Part shown: one piece after another, positions 1 to 8,165 of the stretch
How the letters are laid out: each line of letters begins with the position of its first letter
How positions within the stretch are numbered: the stretch's first letter is position 1
Origin: a virus
Virus record (IMG/VR): IMGVR_UViG_3300023237_001126
Span: 1-34,600 of that record
DNA length: 34,600 nt
Reading direction: 5' to 3' (one strand)
The notes under the pieces: model-generated
Told to the model about the DNA's origin: nothing
Database searches by the model: none
The model's input: the letters and a program-made list of their open reading frames with translations, nothing else
Program-made: the position numbers and the translations under genes

Positions 1-223
1 GTAATTCAGTTAGCTTATCAGCATTATCTGGCGATATGTCATCCCCACAGATTTTAGCTTTTGATGATAATACTGCGACGCTGCTGATAAGCGATGGTAA
101 TTCAGTTAGCTTATCAGCATTATCTGGCGATATGTCATCCCCACAGATTTTAGCTTTTGATGATAATACTGCGACGCTGCTGATAAGCGATGGTAATTCA
201 GTTAGCTTATCAGCATTATCTGG
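1..223 (+). repeat. Perfect 96-bp tandem repeat, in frame
   Basis: The unit starting gtaattcagttagcttatca recurs at 1, 97 and 193. Copies 1-96 and 97-192 appear identical, and 193-223 is a partial third copy that diverges after tctgg. The period of 96 bp equals 32 codons, so copy-number change keeps the reading frame. The array continues to the left edge of the window, so the total copy number is unknown. Confidence 0.95.
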
Positions 224-1181
224 TAGCACGTATAAAGAGACTGACCCAATATTTTCAGCATTTCAACTATCAGGCGGTAATATAGCCGGGCCGTTAACTA
301 TTATTGGACCCTTATCTTCTAATGATTACCTAGGGGTAAATTCACTATCTAAAGAGTGGCAGCAGAATAGTCACGGTTTCGCTGTCGGTGAAATTATATA
401 TGGATCAGAAAACAACTGGGTGAAGAGTATAGCTGATGATTCTGGTCAGTCTGAAATGTCTGGTATAGTAACTGCAATTAAAGATGATAACACATTTACA
501 CTATCTTCAGATGGTTATATTAAAGGACTGACTGGATTAAGTGCAGATTCACTATATTTTTTATCTGATACTGTAGCAGGCTCTATGACTAGTGTAAAGC
601 CAACAACCATAGGTTTTATTAATAAGGCGGTATTTTGGGCTACATCAGATAGTGGGGGATATATTAAGCATTATATTGGGGATGTTATTACCAGTATTAA
701 TGCAGAGACCGCAGCGGAATTATTAGTATTATTAGGGGTGCACCATCATAAGGTACAGACATATACCGGAGATTTACAACTAGTAACTACTACCCATGTA
801 GATGTTGTAGGCTCAGATTATACAGTCACACCAAAACTATCAAATAGTAGAATTTTATATAATTTATCACTATCTATAAGCCCACAACCGCAAGAAGTGC
901 TTAATAATAATACAGGTGGTGTCTGTCACTTTAAATGCTGGGTAGATGGGGTAGAGATTACAGCGTTTAGAAAAACTACTGAAACCTTCCCGGGCGATAA
1001 TATGGTAAATGTCTCGTTTGTTTATGAAAATACCTCTTTAACTGAAAAGGATTTTAAATTAACATGTAGAGAGTATTCTACGACTCGGGAGATGCGACTA
1101 CATACAACGAATGAGTGGGATGGTTCATTAGATGATCAACCGAGCGGTGCAGTATTAACGGTAACCGAATATGCTCCCTAA
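1..1181 (+). CDS. Tail-fibre-like structural protein, 5' partial
   Basis: The reading frame is open from base 3 with no stop, so the gene begins upstream of the window; the ATG at 36 lies inside a repeat and is unlikely to be the true start. The N-terminal part is a 32-residue repeat (core SDGNSVSLSALSG) present as two full copies and a partial third. The repeated 'LxxSDGNSVSLSxLSG' pattern resembles beta-rich or coiled repeats of phage fibre proteins. The middle (GLSADSLYFLSD, then YIKHYIGDVI) looks like a fibre-associated beta domain. The last 140 residues (TYTGDLQL to TVTEYAP) look like a compact beta-sandwich tip. No enzyme motif is visible. The role as fibre or adhesin is inferred from repeat style and the phage context. 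It is followed after 18 nt by another plus-strand gene. Confidence 0.6.
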   Translation, partial: NSVSLSALSGDMSSPQILAFDDNTATLLISDGNSVSLSALSGDMSSPQILAFDDNTATLLISDGNSVSLSALSGSTYKETDPIFSAFQLSGGNIAGPLTIIGPLSSNDYLGVNSLSKEWQQNSHGFAVGEIIYGSENNWVKSIADDSGQSEMSGIVTAIKDDNTFTLSSDGYIKGLTGLSADSLYFLSDTVAGSMTSVKPTTIGFINKAVFWATSDSGGYIKHYIGDVITSINAETAAELLVLLGVHHHKVQTYTGDLQLVTTTHVDVVGSDYTVTPKLSNSRILYNLSLSISPQPQEVLNNNTGGVCHFKCWVDGVEITAFRKTTETFPGDNMVNVSFVYENTSLTEKDFKLTCREYSTTREMRLHTTNEWDGSLDDQPSGAVLTVTEYAP

Positions 1182-1182
1182 T

Positions 1183-1190
1183 AATAAATA
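1183..1190 (+). promoter_or_regulatory. Late-promoter-like octamer AATAAATA
   Basis: AATAAATA lies 9 nt before the ATG at 1200, just after the stop of the fibre-like gene. It matches the T4 late promoter core (TATAAATA) at seven of eight bases. The same word followed by ACTATA occurs before gp21, so this looks like a family of sites rather than chance. Confidence 0.55.
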
Positions 1191-1199
1191 ACTATAGTA

Positions 1200-1973
1200 A
1201 TGCAAAGTGAAATTGACAAAGATATCGACTCTCTTCTGGATCTGTTTAGGAATCCGCCGGTAAACCCTCCTGGTGGAGATGTAGAGAATTATAAGGCAAT
1301 CTTAGAGTTTAAGATAAAAAAATTATTAAGACAGAAGTTTGAAGATATTAATAGCTCTCTAGAGACTGATTTTCAATCTCTTATGGTACAACTTCGTCGT
1401 GGTTCTCAGATTGAAATGAAAAATACAGATAATAAGATGTCTGCTCAAAAGATGGCAATGGATCGGTTAGAGAATGATCCTAATCATTATACTAAACAGC
1501 CAGATATTAATGTACGGGAAAATTTTAATAGTAAAAATGATGCATTTAATAATATTAGTACGATAGCCGCCCTGCTTGAGAGAGAGGAGCTGGGCCTAGT
1601 TGAGACTATTAAGATTGGTGGAATTGACTCAGCAATTGAGGCCTTAATAGACTCAGGCAACGGAGCACATAATGTACTCCATGGGGTAGATATCGAAGAT
1701 TCTGGGAATCAGGTATCATTTACTACTGTCGATGATATAAGAATGACAGTAGATAAAGTAGATAATATAACTATCCACGTCGGCGCAGGCAATGATGAGG
1801 AAAGACCTGTAGTAGAGTTTACAATTGAACTAGGTAGTAAGGTATATCCTTCTGTTTTATTTAGTATAGGAGATAGAACAGAAAATCAGCACCCAGTATT
1901 AATAGGTGCTGATTTTATAAGCCAGATCGATGCGCTAATCGATGTAAATAAAACTATGGTAACTACTATCTAA
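1200..1973 (+). CDS. Hypothetical protein (257 aa), probable virion-associated
   Basis: I do not recognise this protein. The first ~110 residues are charged and probably helical (SEIDKDIDSLLDLF, KIKKLLRQKFEDIN), suggesting a coiled segment. After residue ~140 it becomes beta-rich (VSFTTVDDIRMTVDKVDNIT, VVEFTIELGSK). This helix-then-beta layout, and its place directly behind a fibre-like gene, would suit a fibre accessory or chaperone, but that is inference. It has no signal peptide or membrane segment. The ATG at 1200 sits 9 nt after a late-promoter-like octamer. Its 3' end overlaps the convergent folE gene by 8 bp and carries a perfect hairpin. Confidence 0.75.
   Translation: MQSEIDKDIDSLLDLFRNPPVNPPGGDVENYKAILEFKIKKLLRQKFEDINSSLETDFQSLMVQLRRGSQIEMKNTDNKMSAQKMAMDRLENDPNHYTKQPDINVRENFNSKNDAFNNISTIAALLEREELGLVETIKIGGIDSAIEALIDSGNGAHNVLHGVDIEDSGNQVSFTTVDDIRMTVDKVDNITIHVGAGNDEERPVVEFTIELGSKVYPSVLFSIGDRTENQHPVLIGADFISQIDALIDVNKTMVTTI
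1882..1916 (-). terminator. 12-bp perfect hairpin, probable terminator for folE
   Basis: AAAATCAGCACC (1882-1893) pairs perfectly with GGTGCTGATTTT (1905-1916) around an 11-nt loop. Read on the minus strand the stem ends in a T run, about 50 nt past the folE stop codon, which is where a terminator for folE would be expected. It lies inside the end of the plus-strand coding region (encoding ENQHPVLIGADF), so on the plus strand it would cut that gene short if it worked in both directions. Confidence 0.6.
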
Positions 1974-2610
1974 TATCTTTTTTTGCAAATTCAATAAACT
2001 TATAAAATTCTACGCGACTCGTATCACCTTTATCTAAAAAGGTACCAGTCATTCTTGCAGTTCTCATAGTAGAGTTATGTTTAATTCCTCTATTCGAGCA
2101 GCAAGTATGATTCGCTTCGATTACTACTGCAACACCTTGATTATCTACACATATCTCATCAATAAATTTAGATATTTGAGAGGTCAAGGATTCTTGAACT
2201 TGGGGGCGGCGAGCAAACCAATCAACTACTCGATTTAACTTACTAAGACCTATAACCTTACCGCCAGCTGACGGTATATACCCAACGTGAGCAACGCCAC
2301 TAAAGGGCATCCAGTGATGTGAGCATATAGATTTAAGATCAATGTTTGTTTGAGCGACTATACCATCATAATTATCAGTATTATCGAAAGCTGTAATTTT
2401 CGGACCATCGTGGAAGCAACCAGAGCATATATCATTAACAATTGCCTTTGCAAATCGCATCGGTGTATCTCTTGAGTTTGGGTCTTCTTCCCACTTAAAT
2501 CCGAGACTTGACATAAACTCTCCAAAGTGACCGGAGGCTTCTTCTATTCGCTTTTGACGCTCTTTATCATCAAGAGGCATATTTTGATTGGCATATTTAA
2601 TAAATTCCAT
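1966..2610 (-). CDS. folE: GTP cyclohydrolase I
   Basis: FolE converts GTP to 7,8-dihydroneopterin triphosphate, the first step shared by folate and by 7-deazaguanine (preQ0, queuosine) synthesis. The family signatures are all present: RDTPMRFAK (47-55), the zinc site ICSHHWMPF (Cys96, His99), KVIGLSKLNRVVDWFARRPQVQE, and the second zinc/active-site segment EANHTCCSNRG (His168, Cys170). At 214 aa the length is normal. It is convergent with the gene on its right-hand side in transcription, overlapping it by 8 bp, and a hairpin follows the stop. In phages, FolE with QueD usually feeds DNA base modification rather than folate; a QueD homologue lies 1 kb away, on the other strand. QueE and QueC are not in this window. 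Confidence 0.95.
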   Translation of the reverse strand: MEFIKYANQNMPLDDKERQKRIEEASGHFGEFMSSLGFKWEEDPNSRDTPMRFAKAIVNDICSGCFHDGPKITAFDNTDNYDGIVAQTNIDLKSICSHHWMPFSGVAHVGYIPSAGGKVIGLSKLNRVVDWFARRPQVQESLTSQISKFIDEICVDNQGVAVVIEANHTCCSNRGIKHNSTMRTARMTGTFLDKGDTSRVEFYKFIEFAKKDIR

Positions 2611-2674
2611 ATATATAATGATAGTATATAAAGTAGAAATTTAAAGGTTTTTTTTTGTTTTTTTTTCAATATAG

Positions 2675-2682
2675 CATAAATA
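2675..2682 (+). promoter_or_regulatory. Late-promoter-like octamer CATAAATA
   Basis: CATAAATA lies 5 nt upstream of the GTG at 2688, the same 5-nt spacing seen before gp21 and phoH. This supports GTG rather than the upstream TTG (2655) as the start of the following gene. Confidence 0.5.
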
Positions 2683-2687
2683 TATTT

Positions 2688-3596
2688 GTGAAGCAGTTTA
2701 ATAAAATATTAAATTCCTATATTTCATCCCGTAAAGGTCTAATTAAGGTCAGGCTGAAGGTTGACCCTAGAAATAGAGAAGGGGTAGATTATAGGTCGTT
2801 TGATGGATATGAGGGATATATACTCAGAGAAGGTGAGAGTTATAATGTAATATTGTTAGAGACTGACCTTCCAGTTATGCGAGTCCCGTTCTCTATTGTC
2901 CAGATATCTAAGATAAGTGACCCTGATAAATTTGATCAGGTAAAATATGCTGCGATAAAGCAGCTAAAGTCTGAAAATAAATTAAGCGATCGTAAAGCTT
3001 GTGTAATTAAAAATTGTAAGAATATTGATTTTTTTGAGCAATATCTACGAGCAGAGGGTATGACAGATTTTGATATTAAAAATATATATAAAAAATCTCT
3101 TTTTAATATTAGCCTCTCTGAGAAGGTAAATTGGAATAATATAAGGAAGGTCGCTAAGGTTGCAGGTAAGGCAATAATTGCCCCGTCAGCTGTTATAGAT
3201 GATGCTCTCGCTTCAACAACGTCCAAAAAAATAAAAGAAAGAGCAACAAATATATTTAAATCGCCTAATAATCAGACTGATGCATCGTCGAGCCGATCCT
3301 GGGGCCCTATTCATACTCAACAATTTGAAAGCTCATTAGTATCAGGTGAGTGGCATATAAATGATATATCGAGTGTAGGTAATATTAAAATATTTGAGAG
3401 AAAGATAGAGAATGCGACTGAATTACTCTTTATAACCTACGATAATAATAATATTTCTAATATTACTACAAATATATCTGCGGATATTATATCTCAATAT
3501 GATCTCACCCGTCTTAATAAGATATTAAATACCTTTTCCCCTACATTAATTAACACTATTAGTAACAGTAGCAAAAATATAGTATCTTTATTGTAA
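2688..3596 (+). CDS. Hypothetical protein (about 302 aa)
   Basis: I do not recognise this protein. The frame also opens at a TTG at 2655, but that lies in a T-rich stretch ahead of the promoter-like octamer, so I prefer GTG 2688. The N-terminal 60-70 residues (GLIKVRLKVDP, FDGYEGYILREGESYNVIL, MRVPFSIVQIS) have the alternating pattern of a small SH3-like beta barrel. A Lys-rich helical middle follows. After ~190 a polar segment (NNQTDASSSRSWGPIHTQQF) leads to a second beta domain (LVSGEWHINDISSVGNIKIF). It sits between folE and queD but shows no enzyme motif, so a role in that pathway cannot be claimed. Confidence 0.7.
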   Translation: MKQFNKILNSYISSRKGLIKVRLKVDPRNREGVDYRSFDGYEGYILREGESYNVILLETDLPVMRVPFSIVQISKISDPDKFDQVKYAAIKQLKSENKLSDRKACVIKNCKNIDFFEQYLRAEGMTDFDIKNIYKKSLFNISLSEKVNWNNIRKVAKVAGKAIIAPSAVIDDALASTTSKKIKERATNIFKSPNNQTDASSSRSWGPIHTQQFESSLVSGEWHINDISSVGNIKIFERKIENATELLFITYDNNNISNITTNISADIISQYDLTRLNKILNTFSPTLINTISNSSKNIVSLL

Positions 3597-3643
3597 TATA
3601 AGTTGCCCATAAGGAAAACGACATTATATTATATATATACATT

Positions 3644-4330
3644 ATGAGTTCATTTGAATCCACTAAGATCGTCGAATTAGGTTCTACAGCTTTCCGTCAA
3701 TGGAAAGCGACTGATTCCCATTGCCAATTTTTACACGGATACCAGCTTAAGGCTAAGTTATGGTTTAGTGCGAGTACACTAGATGAAAACAATTGGGTAG
3801 TAGATTTTGGAGGTTTGGATTCAGTAAAGGAAGCATTAAAATCTTTATTTGACCATACTACATGTGTCGCTGCCGATGATCCAAACCTGGAGTTTTTTAG
3901 AGAGATGGCAGATAAAAAGATTATAGTACTTAATGTTTTTAATGAGGGAGTTGGTATTGAAAAATTTGCTGAGTATGTATTTAATCTGGTAGATACTATT
4001 ATTAAATCTGCTACTAACGATAGGTGCCGGGTATCAAAGGTGGAAGTATTTGAACATGCTGAAAACTCAGCGATTTATAAACCTCAGAATTCACCATCAG
4101 AGGCTGCAGGCAGCGTATCAATTACTCAAGAAAAGTTAGTTGGTGTATTAGCTGAGTTAGCGGCTTCATTTCCGCAGAATTTAACATCACCTAAAGTAGA
4201 TACTAAGTCGCCTCCTGAAGATTCTAAGAACCCTCAGGAAGCTATTGGTCATGCAATTGATGAGAGGTCTACTGCTGCTCCATTGTATTCAGATAGAACA
4301 AAGTCTCTTGCAGAGATACTTAGTACTTAA
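3644..4330 (+). CDS. queD: QueD-like 6-carboxytetrahydropterin / 6-pyruvoyl-tetrahydropterin synthase
   Basis: The PTPS/QueD family acts on dihydroneopterin triphosphate, the product of FolE, on the way to preQ0. The N-terminal ~150 residues carry the family pattern: FRQWKATDSHCQFLHGY (His26, Cys27, His31), WVVDFGGLDSVKEAL, LFDHTTCVAADDP, EKFAEYVFNLV and VEVFEHAENSAIY. Position 33 is Tyr (HGY) where classical QueD has the third zinc His (HGH). I recall a PTPS subfamily with DSHCxFLHGY, so this is probably a subfamily trait with another ligand, not inactivation. Residues ~155-228 form a polar Ser/Pro-rich tail absent from the ~120-aa bacterial enzyme. It has no Shine-Dalgarno. It ends 4 bp inside the convergent phoH gene. 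Confidence 0.82.
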   Translation: MSSFESTKIVELGSTAFRQWKATDSHCQFLHGYQLKAKLWFSASTLDENNWVVDFGGLDSVKEALKSLFDHTTCVAADDPNLEFFREMADKKIIVLNVFNEGVGIEKFAEYVFNLVDTIIKSATNDRCRVSKVEVFEHAENSAIYKPQNSPSEAAGSVSITQEKLVGVLAELAASFPQNLTSPKVDTKSPPEDSKNPQEAIGHAIDERSTAAPLYSDRTKSLAEILST

Positions 4331-5061
4331 GTATTTTTAATACTCGTTAATACTTCGCATATATGTGCTAGTATCGGGTGTCTAACAATTTGCGAAGCAT
4401 CGAATGTAAAGGAACCAATTCCTACATCATTCGATGCTTCTGTGTTAAACGCATTAAATACATCTTTGAAGCCAGATCGATTACCTATATCACTCTGTGT
4501 ACAGTCGCCTAACAGCACGTATGATGAGCCTTTGCCGAATCTAGTTAGCACTGTCTCCAGTTCTGACACGGTCATATTTTGACACTCATCAACAATAACT
4601 AAACTGTTTCTAAACGTGAGACCCCTTGAGAGATTAACAGGAATACATCGTACAATCTTGGCCCTCATTATATGTTTTGTCTCCCCTGGGTCGAGTAACT
4701 CCTCTACCTTATCATAAAATGGTATTGACCAGGGTTGGAACTTATCTTCAACTGTACCGGGGAGATGGCCGAGTTTACTACTTGCTGACTCAACAACACT
4801 TCTTATATATACTATTTCTTCTACTATATTCTTTTTAATGCATAGAAGACCTGCTAATACTGCTATAAATGTCTTTGCACTACCTGCAGGGCCATTTACA
4901 ATACTTACATATGTATCATCGCTTAATATATGCTCTAAAAAATCCTTATGAGGCCCCTCAATTTTATATGGATTAGTTATAGTATACTTATTACTCCACT
5001 GACGCTCTAAACTACTTTCGATTTCATCAGCTGCTTTTGCATTGCGATATTTTTTTGGCAT
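4327..5061 (-). CDS. phoH: PhoH-family P-loop ATPase
   Basis: A PhoH-like ATPase, common in aquatic T4-like phages, where its role is unsettled (RNA metabolism or phosphate stress have been proposed). Walker A is GPAGSAKT (57-64) and Walker B is VIVDECQNM. Between them are the conserved YIRSVVESASSKLGHLPGT and PVNLSRGLTF segments, and LLGDCTQSDIG matches the following sensor motif. At 244 aa it is a stand-alone PhoH core with a short basic N-terminus (MPKKYRNAK). It starts 5 nt from an AATAAATA octamer on the minus strand, so it may be expressed late. Its end overlaps queD by 4 bp, tail to tail. Confidence 0.92.
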   Translation of the reverse strand: MPKKYRNAKAADEIESSLERQWSNKYTITNPYKIEGPHKDFLEHILSDDTYVSIVNGPAGSAKTFIAVLAGLLCIKKNIVEEIVYIRSVVESASSKLGHLPGTVEDKFQPWSIPFYDKVEELLDPGETKHIMRAKIVRCIPVNLSRGLTFRNSLVIVDECQNMTVSELETVLTRFGKGSSYVLLGDCTQSDIGNRSGFKDVFNAFNTEASNDVGIGSFTFDASQIVRHPILAHICEVLTSIKNT

Positions 5062-5066
5062 ACATA

Positions 5067-5074
5067 TATTTATT
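5067..5074 (-). promoter_or_regulatory. Late-promoter-like octamer for phoH (AATAAATA on minus strand)
   Basis: On the minus strand AATAAATA is followed by TATGT and the phoH ATG, a spacing of 5 nt. It is identical in layout to the gp21 site. Confidence 0.5.
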
Positions 5075-5136
5075 CAAATTTATACCAAAAAAATGCAATA
5101 TATAAAAACAGATATAATTAGTTATACATATTGTTG

Positions 5137-5161
5137 CTAACTATCAAAAGTTAGATAAATA
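5137..5161 (+). promoter_or_regulatory. Small dyad plus late-promoter-like GATAAATA
   Basis: GATAAATA (5154-5161) lies 6 nt before the ATG at 5168. Immediately upstream is a 6-bp inverted repeat, CTAACT (5137-5142) and AGTTAG (5149-5154), which shares one base with the octamer. This sits in the divergent phoH/kinase intergenic region (5062-5167), the largest gene-free gap in the window. The dyad could be an operator; it is short enough to be chance. Confidence 0.4.
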
Positions 5162-5167
5162 CATTAT

Positions 5168-5872
5168 ATGAGAATAGCCATATCAGGGACCGGGTGTCAG
5201 GGGAAGAGTACCTTTCAATTAGATTTTTTAGATAAGTGGCCGCAATATAAGGCCCCAAAAAAAACATATAGAGATGTTATAACGGAAAAAAACCTAGCTC
5301 ATAGTACAAAGACTACAAAGATTACACAGAGATTCATACTAGACTTTATGGTAGAATCTATGAAGGGTTATACTGTAGATGATAATATAATCTATGATAG
5401 GTGCCCTTGGGATGCCTTGGTTTATTCAATGTGGGGATTATCTGACAGTACCTCTGATATAGATGAAGAGTTTATTGATGAAATAATCCCAATAGTCAGA
5501 GAATCTATGAGGGAGCTTGACCTTATATTTTTTATACCTATTTCAAAAGTTTCTCCGATTTTAATCGTAGAGGATGAGATGAGAGAGACAGAGGCAGAAT
5601 ATATAAATAGTATAGACAATATATTTAAAGACTTTTATAGGAGATATGCTCATCAGAGCTTTGAACCATTTTTTCCGCAAAATGATGTACCCGCTATTAT
5701 AGAAATTTTTGGTTCTCGGACTGAGAGATTGCACATAGCTAATTTATATATTGATGTGGATGGTGATTCTATACCTGGTGATATGGATAGTCTTATAAAG
5801 GGAATGGAGGACCTTGTAAGTGATCACAAGGCTGAGCTATTTAAAACTTCTGGGATTATTACAACCTCCTAA
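5168..5872 (+). CDS. P-loop nucleoside/nucleotide kinase-like ATPase
   Basis: The protein opens with a Walker A loop, ISGTGCQGKST (GxxxxGKS, residues 7-14), right at the N-terminus as in thymidylate/deoxynucleoside kinases and AAA_28/NadR-type kinases. IIYDRCPWDALVY (about residues 74-86) fits the substrate-binding 'DR' motif of such kinases. LDLIFFIPIS is a core strand, and YAHQSF to LYIDVDGDS covers the C-terminal core. The substrate cannot be read from sequence; a role in phage nucleotide supply is plausible. It is preceded by a late-promoter-like octamer and ends directly against the convergent 5873-6772 gene with no gap. Confidence 0.7.
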   Translation: MRIAISGTGCQGKSTFQLDFLDKWPQYKAPKKTYRDVITEKNLAHSTKTTKITQRFILDFMVESMKGYTVDDNIIYDRCPWDALVYSMWGLSDSTSDIDEEFIDEIIPIVRESMRELDLIFFIPISKVSPILIVEDEMRETEAEYINSIDNIFKDFYRRYAHQSFEPFFPQNDVPAIIEIFGSRTERLHIANLYIDVDGDSIPGDMDSLIKGMEDLVSDHKAELFKTSGIITTS

Positions 5873-6772
5873 TTATAGAGCTACAGGAACTCTTGTTGGT
5901 TCATCAGCCTCATAGTTGACATCCCCTATATTAAAAATATCCTCTAAGTCTATTAACTCACAAGTTAACTGAACCGGCCAAGAGGTTCCATAATAGTGAG
6001 CAAAATCACCAACTGGTGGTTTTGGTATTGTTGATACATTTAAGGAACCATCACCGACCGAAATATTACCATCAGTTGAAACTCTTAGACCTACCGGAGA
6101 GGTTCTGCATATATTAAAAAAACCAAATATAGTAGATGTAATGGCAGTTTTTCCATATAGACCAGCTACTGGGACATGTTTTATATCACTGATAAGCATT
6201 GATCTAGATGGTGAATCATATTGATATAAATCGGTCATTATATTGCAGCCATATGCATCACCGACATATTGATTCGTTTGCTCATAATGCCGTTTCGGGT
6301 TTCTTACAGCAAATGTACTAACAGCTCTCACTCTATATGTACCTTTAGGTAACACTATTGCATTACTCAGTAATAGGCCACGTGCTTGCTTTTCCTCTTC
6401 TACTTCAACAGCATTAGCTGAAATATGATTTAAAGGCAGCGCAAAATTATTCTCTCTATTAATTACAAAATCTAAATTAGATTCAGGGTTAGTAGCATAA
6501 TATGCTGCTACTGCACCCCTAAAAGGGAGACGTTGTATTATACTGCTTTGAATTAAGCTAAATCTCTTTCTTGTTAATGAAGCATTTTCTTTTGCAGCAT
6601 CTACCTTTAAAGATAATTCAGTGCTATCATTTTTAAAAGTTAATTCTTTTAATGGTTTTTTATAAATACCATCTCCGGTTTCAATAGCTATATCGCCGGA
6701 AATATTTGTGCCCCCTGGTATATATGTTTTAGGTGGTAATTCATTACCTGAAATGTTTATAAACTTACTCAT
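5873..6772 (-). CDS. Structural protein paralogue, last gene of the minus-strand operon (299 aa)
   Basis: No enzyme motif. The N-terminus (GDIAIETGDGIYKKPLKELTF) matches in layout the N-termini of the 6774-8156 and 9686-12778 products (ILDSEDSGRLKLLKVDNI; ILETEDSGTVRVEFGDLRF). A central VLPKGTYRVRAVSTFAV (about 136-152) matches CLPRGTYKITCTVSISP and LSPGVYRVECTGTFTLA in those two. The LPxGTYxVxx strand followed by more strands suggests a jelly-roll domain like those in phage fibre tips. I infer a virion surface or fibre-associated role. It starts 1 nt after the preceding gene, so translation is probably coupled. Confidence 0.65.
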   Translation of the reverse strand: MSKFINISGNELPPKTYIPGGTNISGDIAIETGDGIYKKPLKELTFKNDSTELSLKVDAAKENASLTRKRFSLIQSSIIQRLPFRGAVAAYYATNPESNLDFVINRENNFALPLNHISANAVEVEEEKQARGLLLSNAIVLPKGTYRVRAVSTFAVRNPKRHYEQTNQYVGDAYGCNIMTDLYQYDSPSRSMLISDIKHVPVAGLYGKTAITSTIFGFFNICRTSPVGLRVSTDGNISVGDGSLNVSTIPKPPVGDFAHYYGTSWPVQLTCELIDLEDIFNIGDVNYEADEPTRVPVAL

Positions 6773-6773
6773 A

Positions 6774-8156
6774 TTATATTTTATTAACGGATGTAATTAC
6801 CCCTGTATTATCTACCCTAAAGGTATAATCAAACTTATCACCTACAGTCTTTTCCGAATCGTTTCTAACATACCCCCACCATCCTGATGTAAGCATTTGC
6901 AGCTTAGAATCTCTAATATCATAAGATTCGCTATTTATAGGAACTGCATCTAAGTCTAAATCTGGTAACTCTGATCTATATTTTGCAATATCACCAACAT
7001 TCATAGTAGCTCCATCAGTACTACTAGGGTCACTAAAATATACTCTCGCGCCCCCTATTATAGAATCAAAAGTTTCACTATAGAAAAATAATAAAAATTT
7101 TATTGTAGATTGATCACCAGTAGGAGCTGACGGTGTATCCCCTACAGCATTTAATTTTGTTACCCAACCCGATTTATACATTAAATTTATTGACGCTGGA
7201 TATTTAAATGATTGAGATCTCCTTAATTTAACAGAATCTTCTGTAGGCAATAATACATTTTCATTAGATAGCTTTTCAAGAATTAAAACACTCTGATTTA
7301 TCTGCGTGGTATTAAAAAGAGTACGACCAGGTACAGCAGCAGAGAGAGTGTTACCTATAGACGTTGTATTCGCTCCTGGCATAAATGACCCTATGGTGCT
7401 AACAGTAACCCCATATTCCTCTATTTCATCTACATATATAAAACCATTTAAATTTAAGGTGACAGTAGATCCAGATTCTGTATATGTACAAACTGAGTCA
7501 CCATTTATCACAAATCGTTTAGGTGATGTTAAATTATATAGCGATAAAAATGCCCATATATTTTCTCTTGCATCTATATCTGCCTGTGTTGGTAAAAGCG
7601 GTATATCTATTTGAGGGATCACATATGGTGAAATAGAGACGGTACATGTAATTTTATATGTACCTCTTGGTAGACATATAGTCCCCCTATTTATATAGTT
7701 TTTACATGGGGCACATTCACTAGTATCCAAACTCGATATATCTACATCAATATTACTTACAAAGATATCGTTAAATTTAATTATATTAAGAGGCCCTATT
7801 ATTGTATTATCTTGAAATTTAGTCTCCTCATTAAATTCTGGAGTTCCAGCTGTACCAGAACTAGTTGTTGTGATTGTAGTGACCTTTTGATCTACCGTCG
7901 TTAGTCTCGCTGAACTATCCGCAGCGGCTTTAAGTATCTCTAGATTATTCTCTGACGTTTGGGCAATATATATTGAATCATCATATGCCTTATATACTAT
8001 AGGGTTAAATGTAGTTTGATTCTCTCTGATATAAATATTATCAACTTTAAGTAGTTTTAGTCTGCCTGAATCCTCACTATCTAATATTAAAATATTATCT
8101 CTATCTGGTAAGATGCTATCTATAGGCTGGAGTTCCGATATGGATGGTATACTCAT
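6774..8156 (-). CDS. Structural protein paralogue (460 aa)
   Basis: The layout parallels its neighbours: an N-terminal beta tag (NILILDSEDSGRLKLLKVDN, about 20-39), a short helical stretch (ENNLEILKAAADSSARLTTV), a Thr/Ser-rich linker (TTITTTSSGTAGT), then a beta domain with TICLPRGTYKITCTVSISP. The C-terminus contains SGWWGYVRND and FDYTFRVDNTGVI, resembling DGWYGLITKK and FDTFFRLQDNTV in the 8166-8981 product. So the C-terminal domain is shared with one neighbour and the jelly-roll-like domain with two others. A fibre or head-decoration role is inferred. It follows the upstream gene after 9 nt. Confidence 0.65.
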   Translation of the reverse strand: MSIPSISELQPIDSILPDRDNILILDSEDSGRLKLLKVDNIYIRENQTTFNPIVYKAYDDSIYIAQTSENNLEILKAAADSSARLTTVDQKVTTITTTSSGTAGTPEFNEETKFQDNTIIGPLNIIKFNDIFVSNIDVDISSLDTSECAPCKNYINRGTICLPRGTYKITCTVSISPYVIPQIDIPLLPTQADIDARENIWAFLSLYNLTSPKRFVINGDSVCTYTESGSTVTLNLNGFIYVDEIEEYGVTVSTIGSFMPGANTTSIGNTLSAAVPGRTLFNTTQINQSVLILEKLSNENVLLPTEDSVKLRRSQSFKYPASINLMYKSGWVTKLNAVGDTPSAPTGDQSTIKFLLFFYSETFDSIIGGARVYFSDPSSTDGATMNVGDIAKYRSELPDLDLDAVPINSESYDIRDSKLQMLTSGWWGYVRNDSEKTVGDKFDYTFRVDNTGVITSVNKI

Positions 8157-8165
8157 TTATTATAT

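Noticed and set aside
1-223. CRISPR-like array
   Set aside because: The units are contiguous 96-bp copies with no unique spacers, and they are in frame within a coding region.
2936-3226. 96-codon minus-strand frame within the 2688-3596 gene
   Set aside because: Hydrophobic shadow frame with no start signal; the plus-strand frame is longer and better placed.
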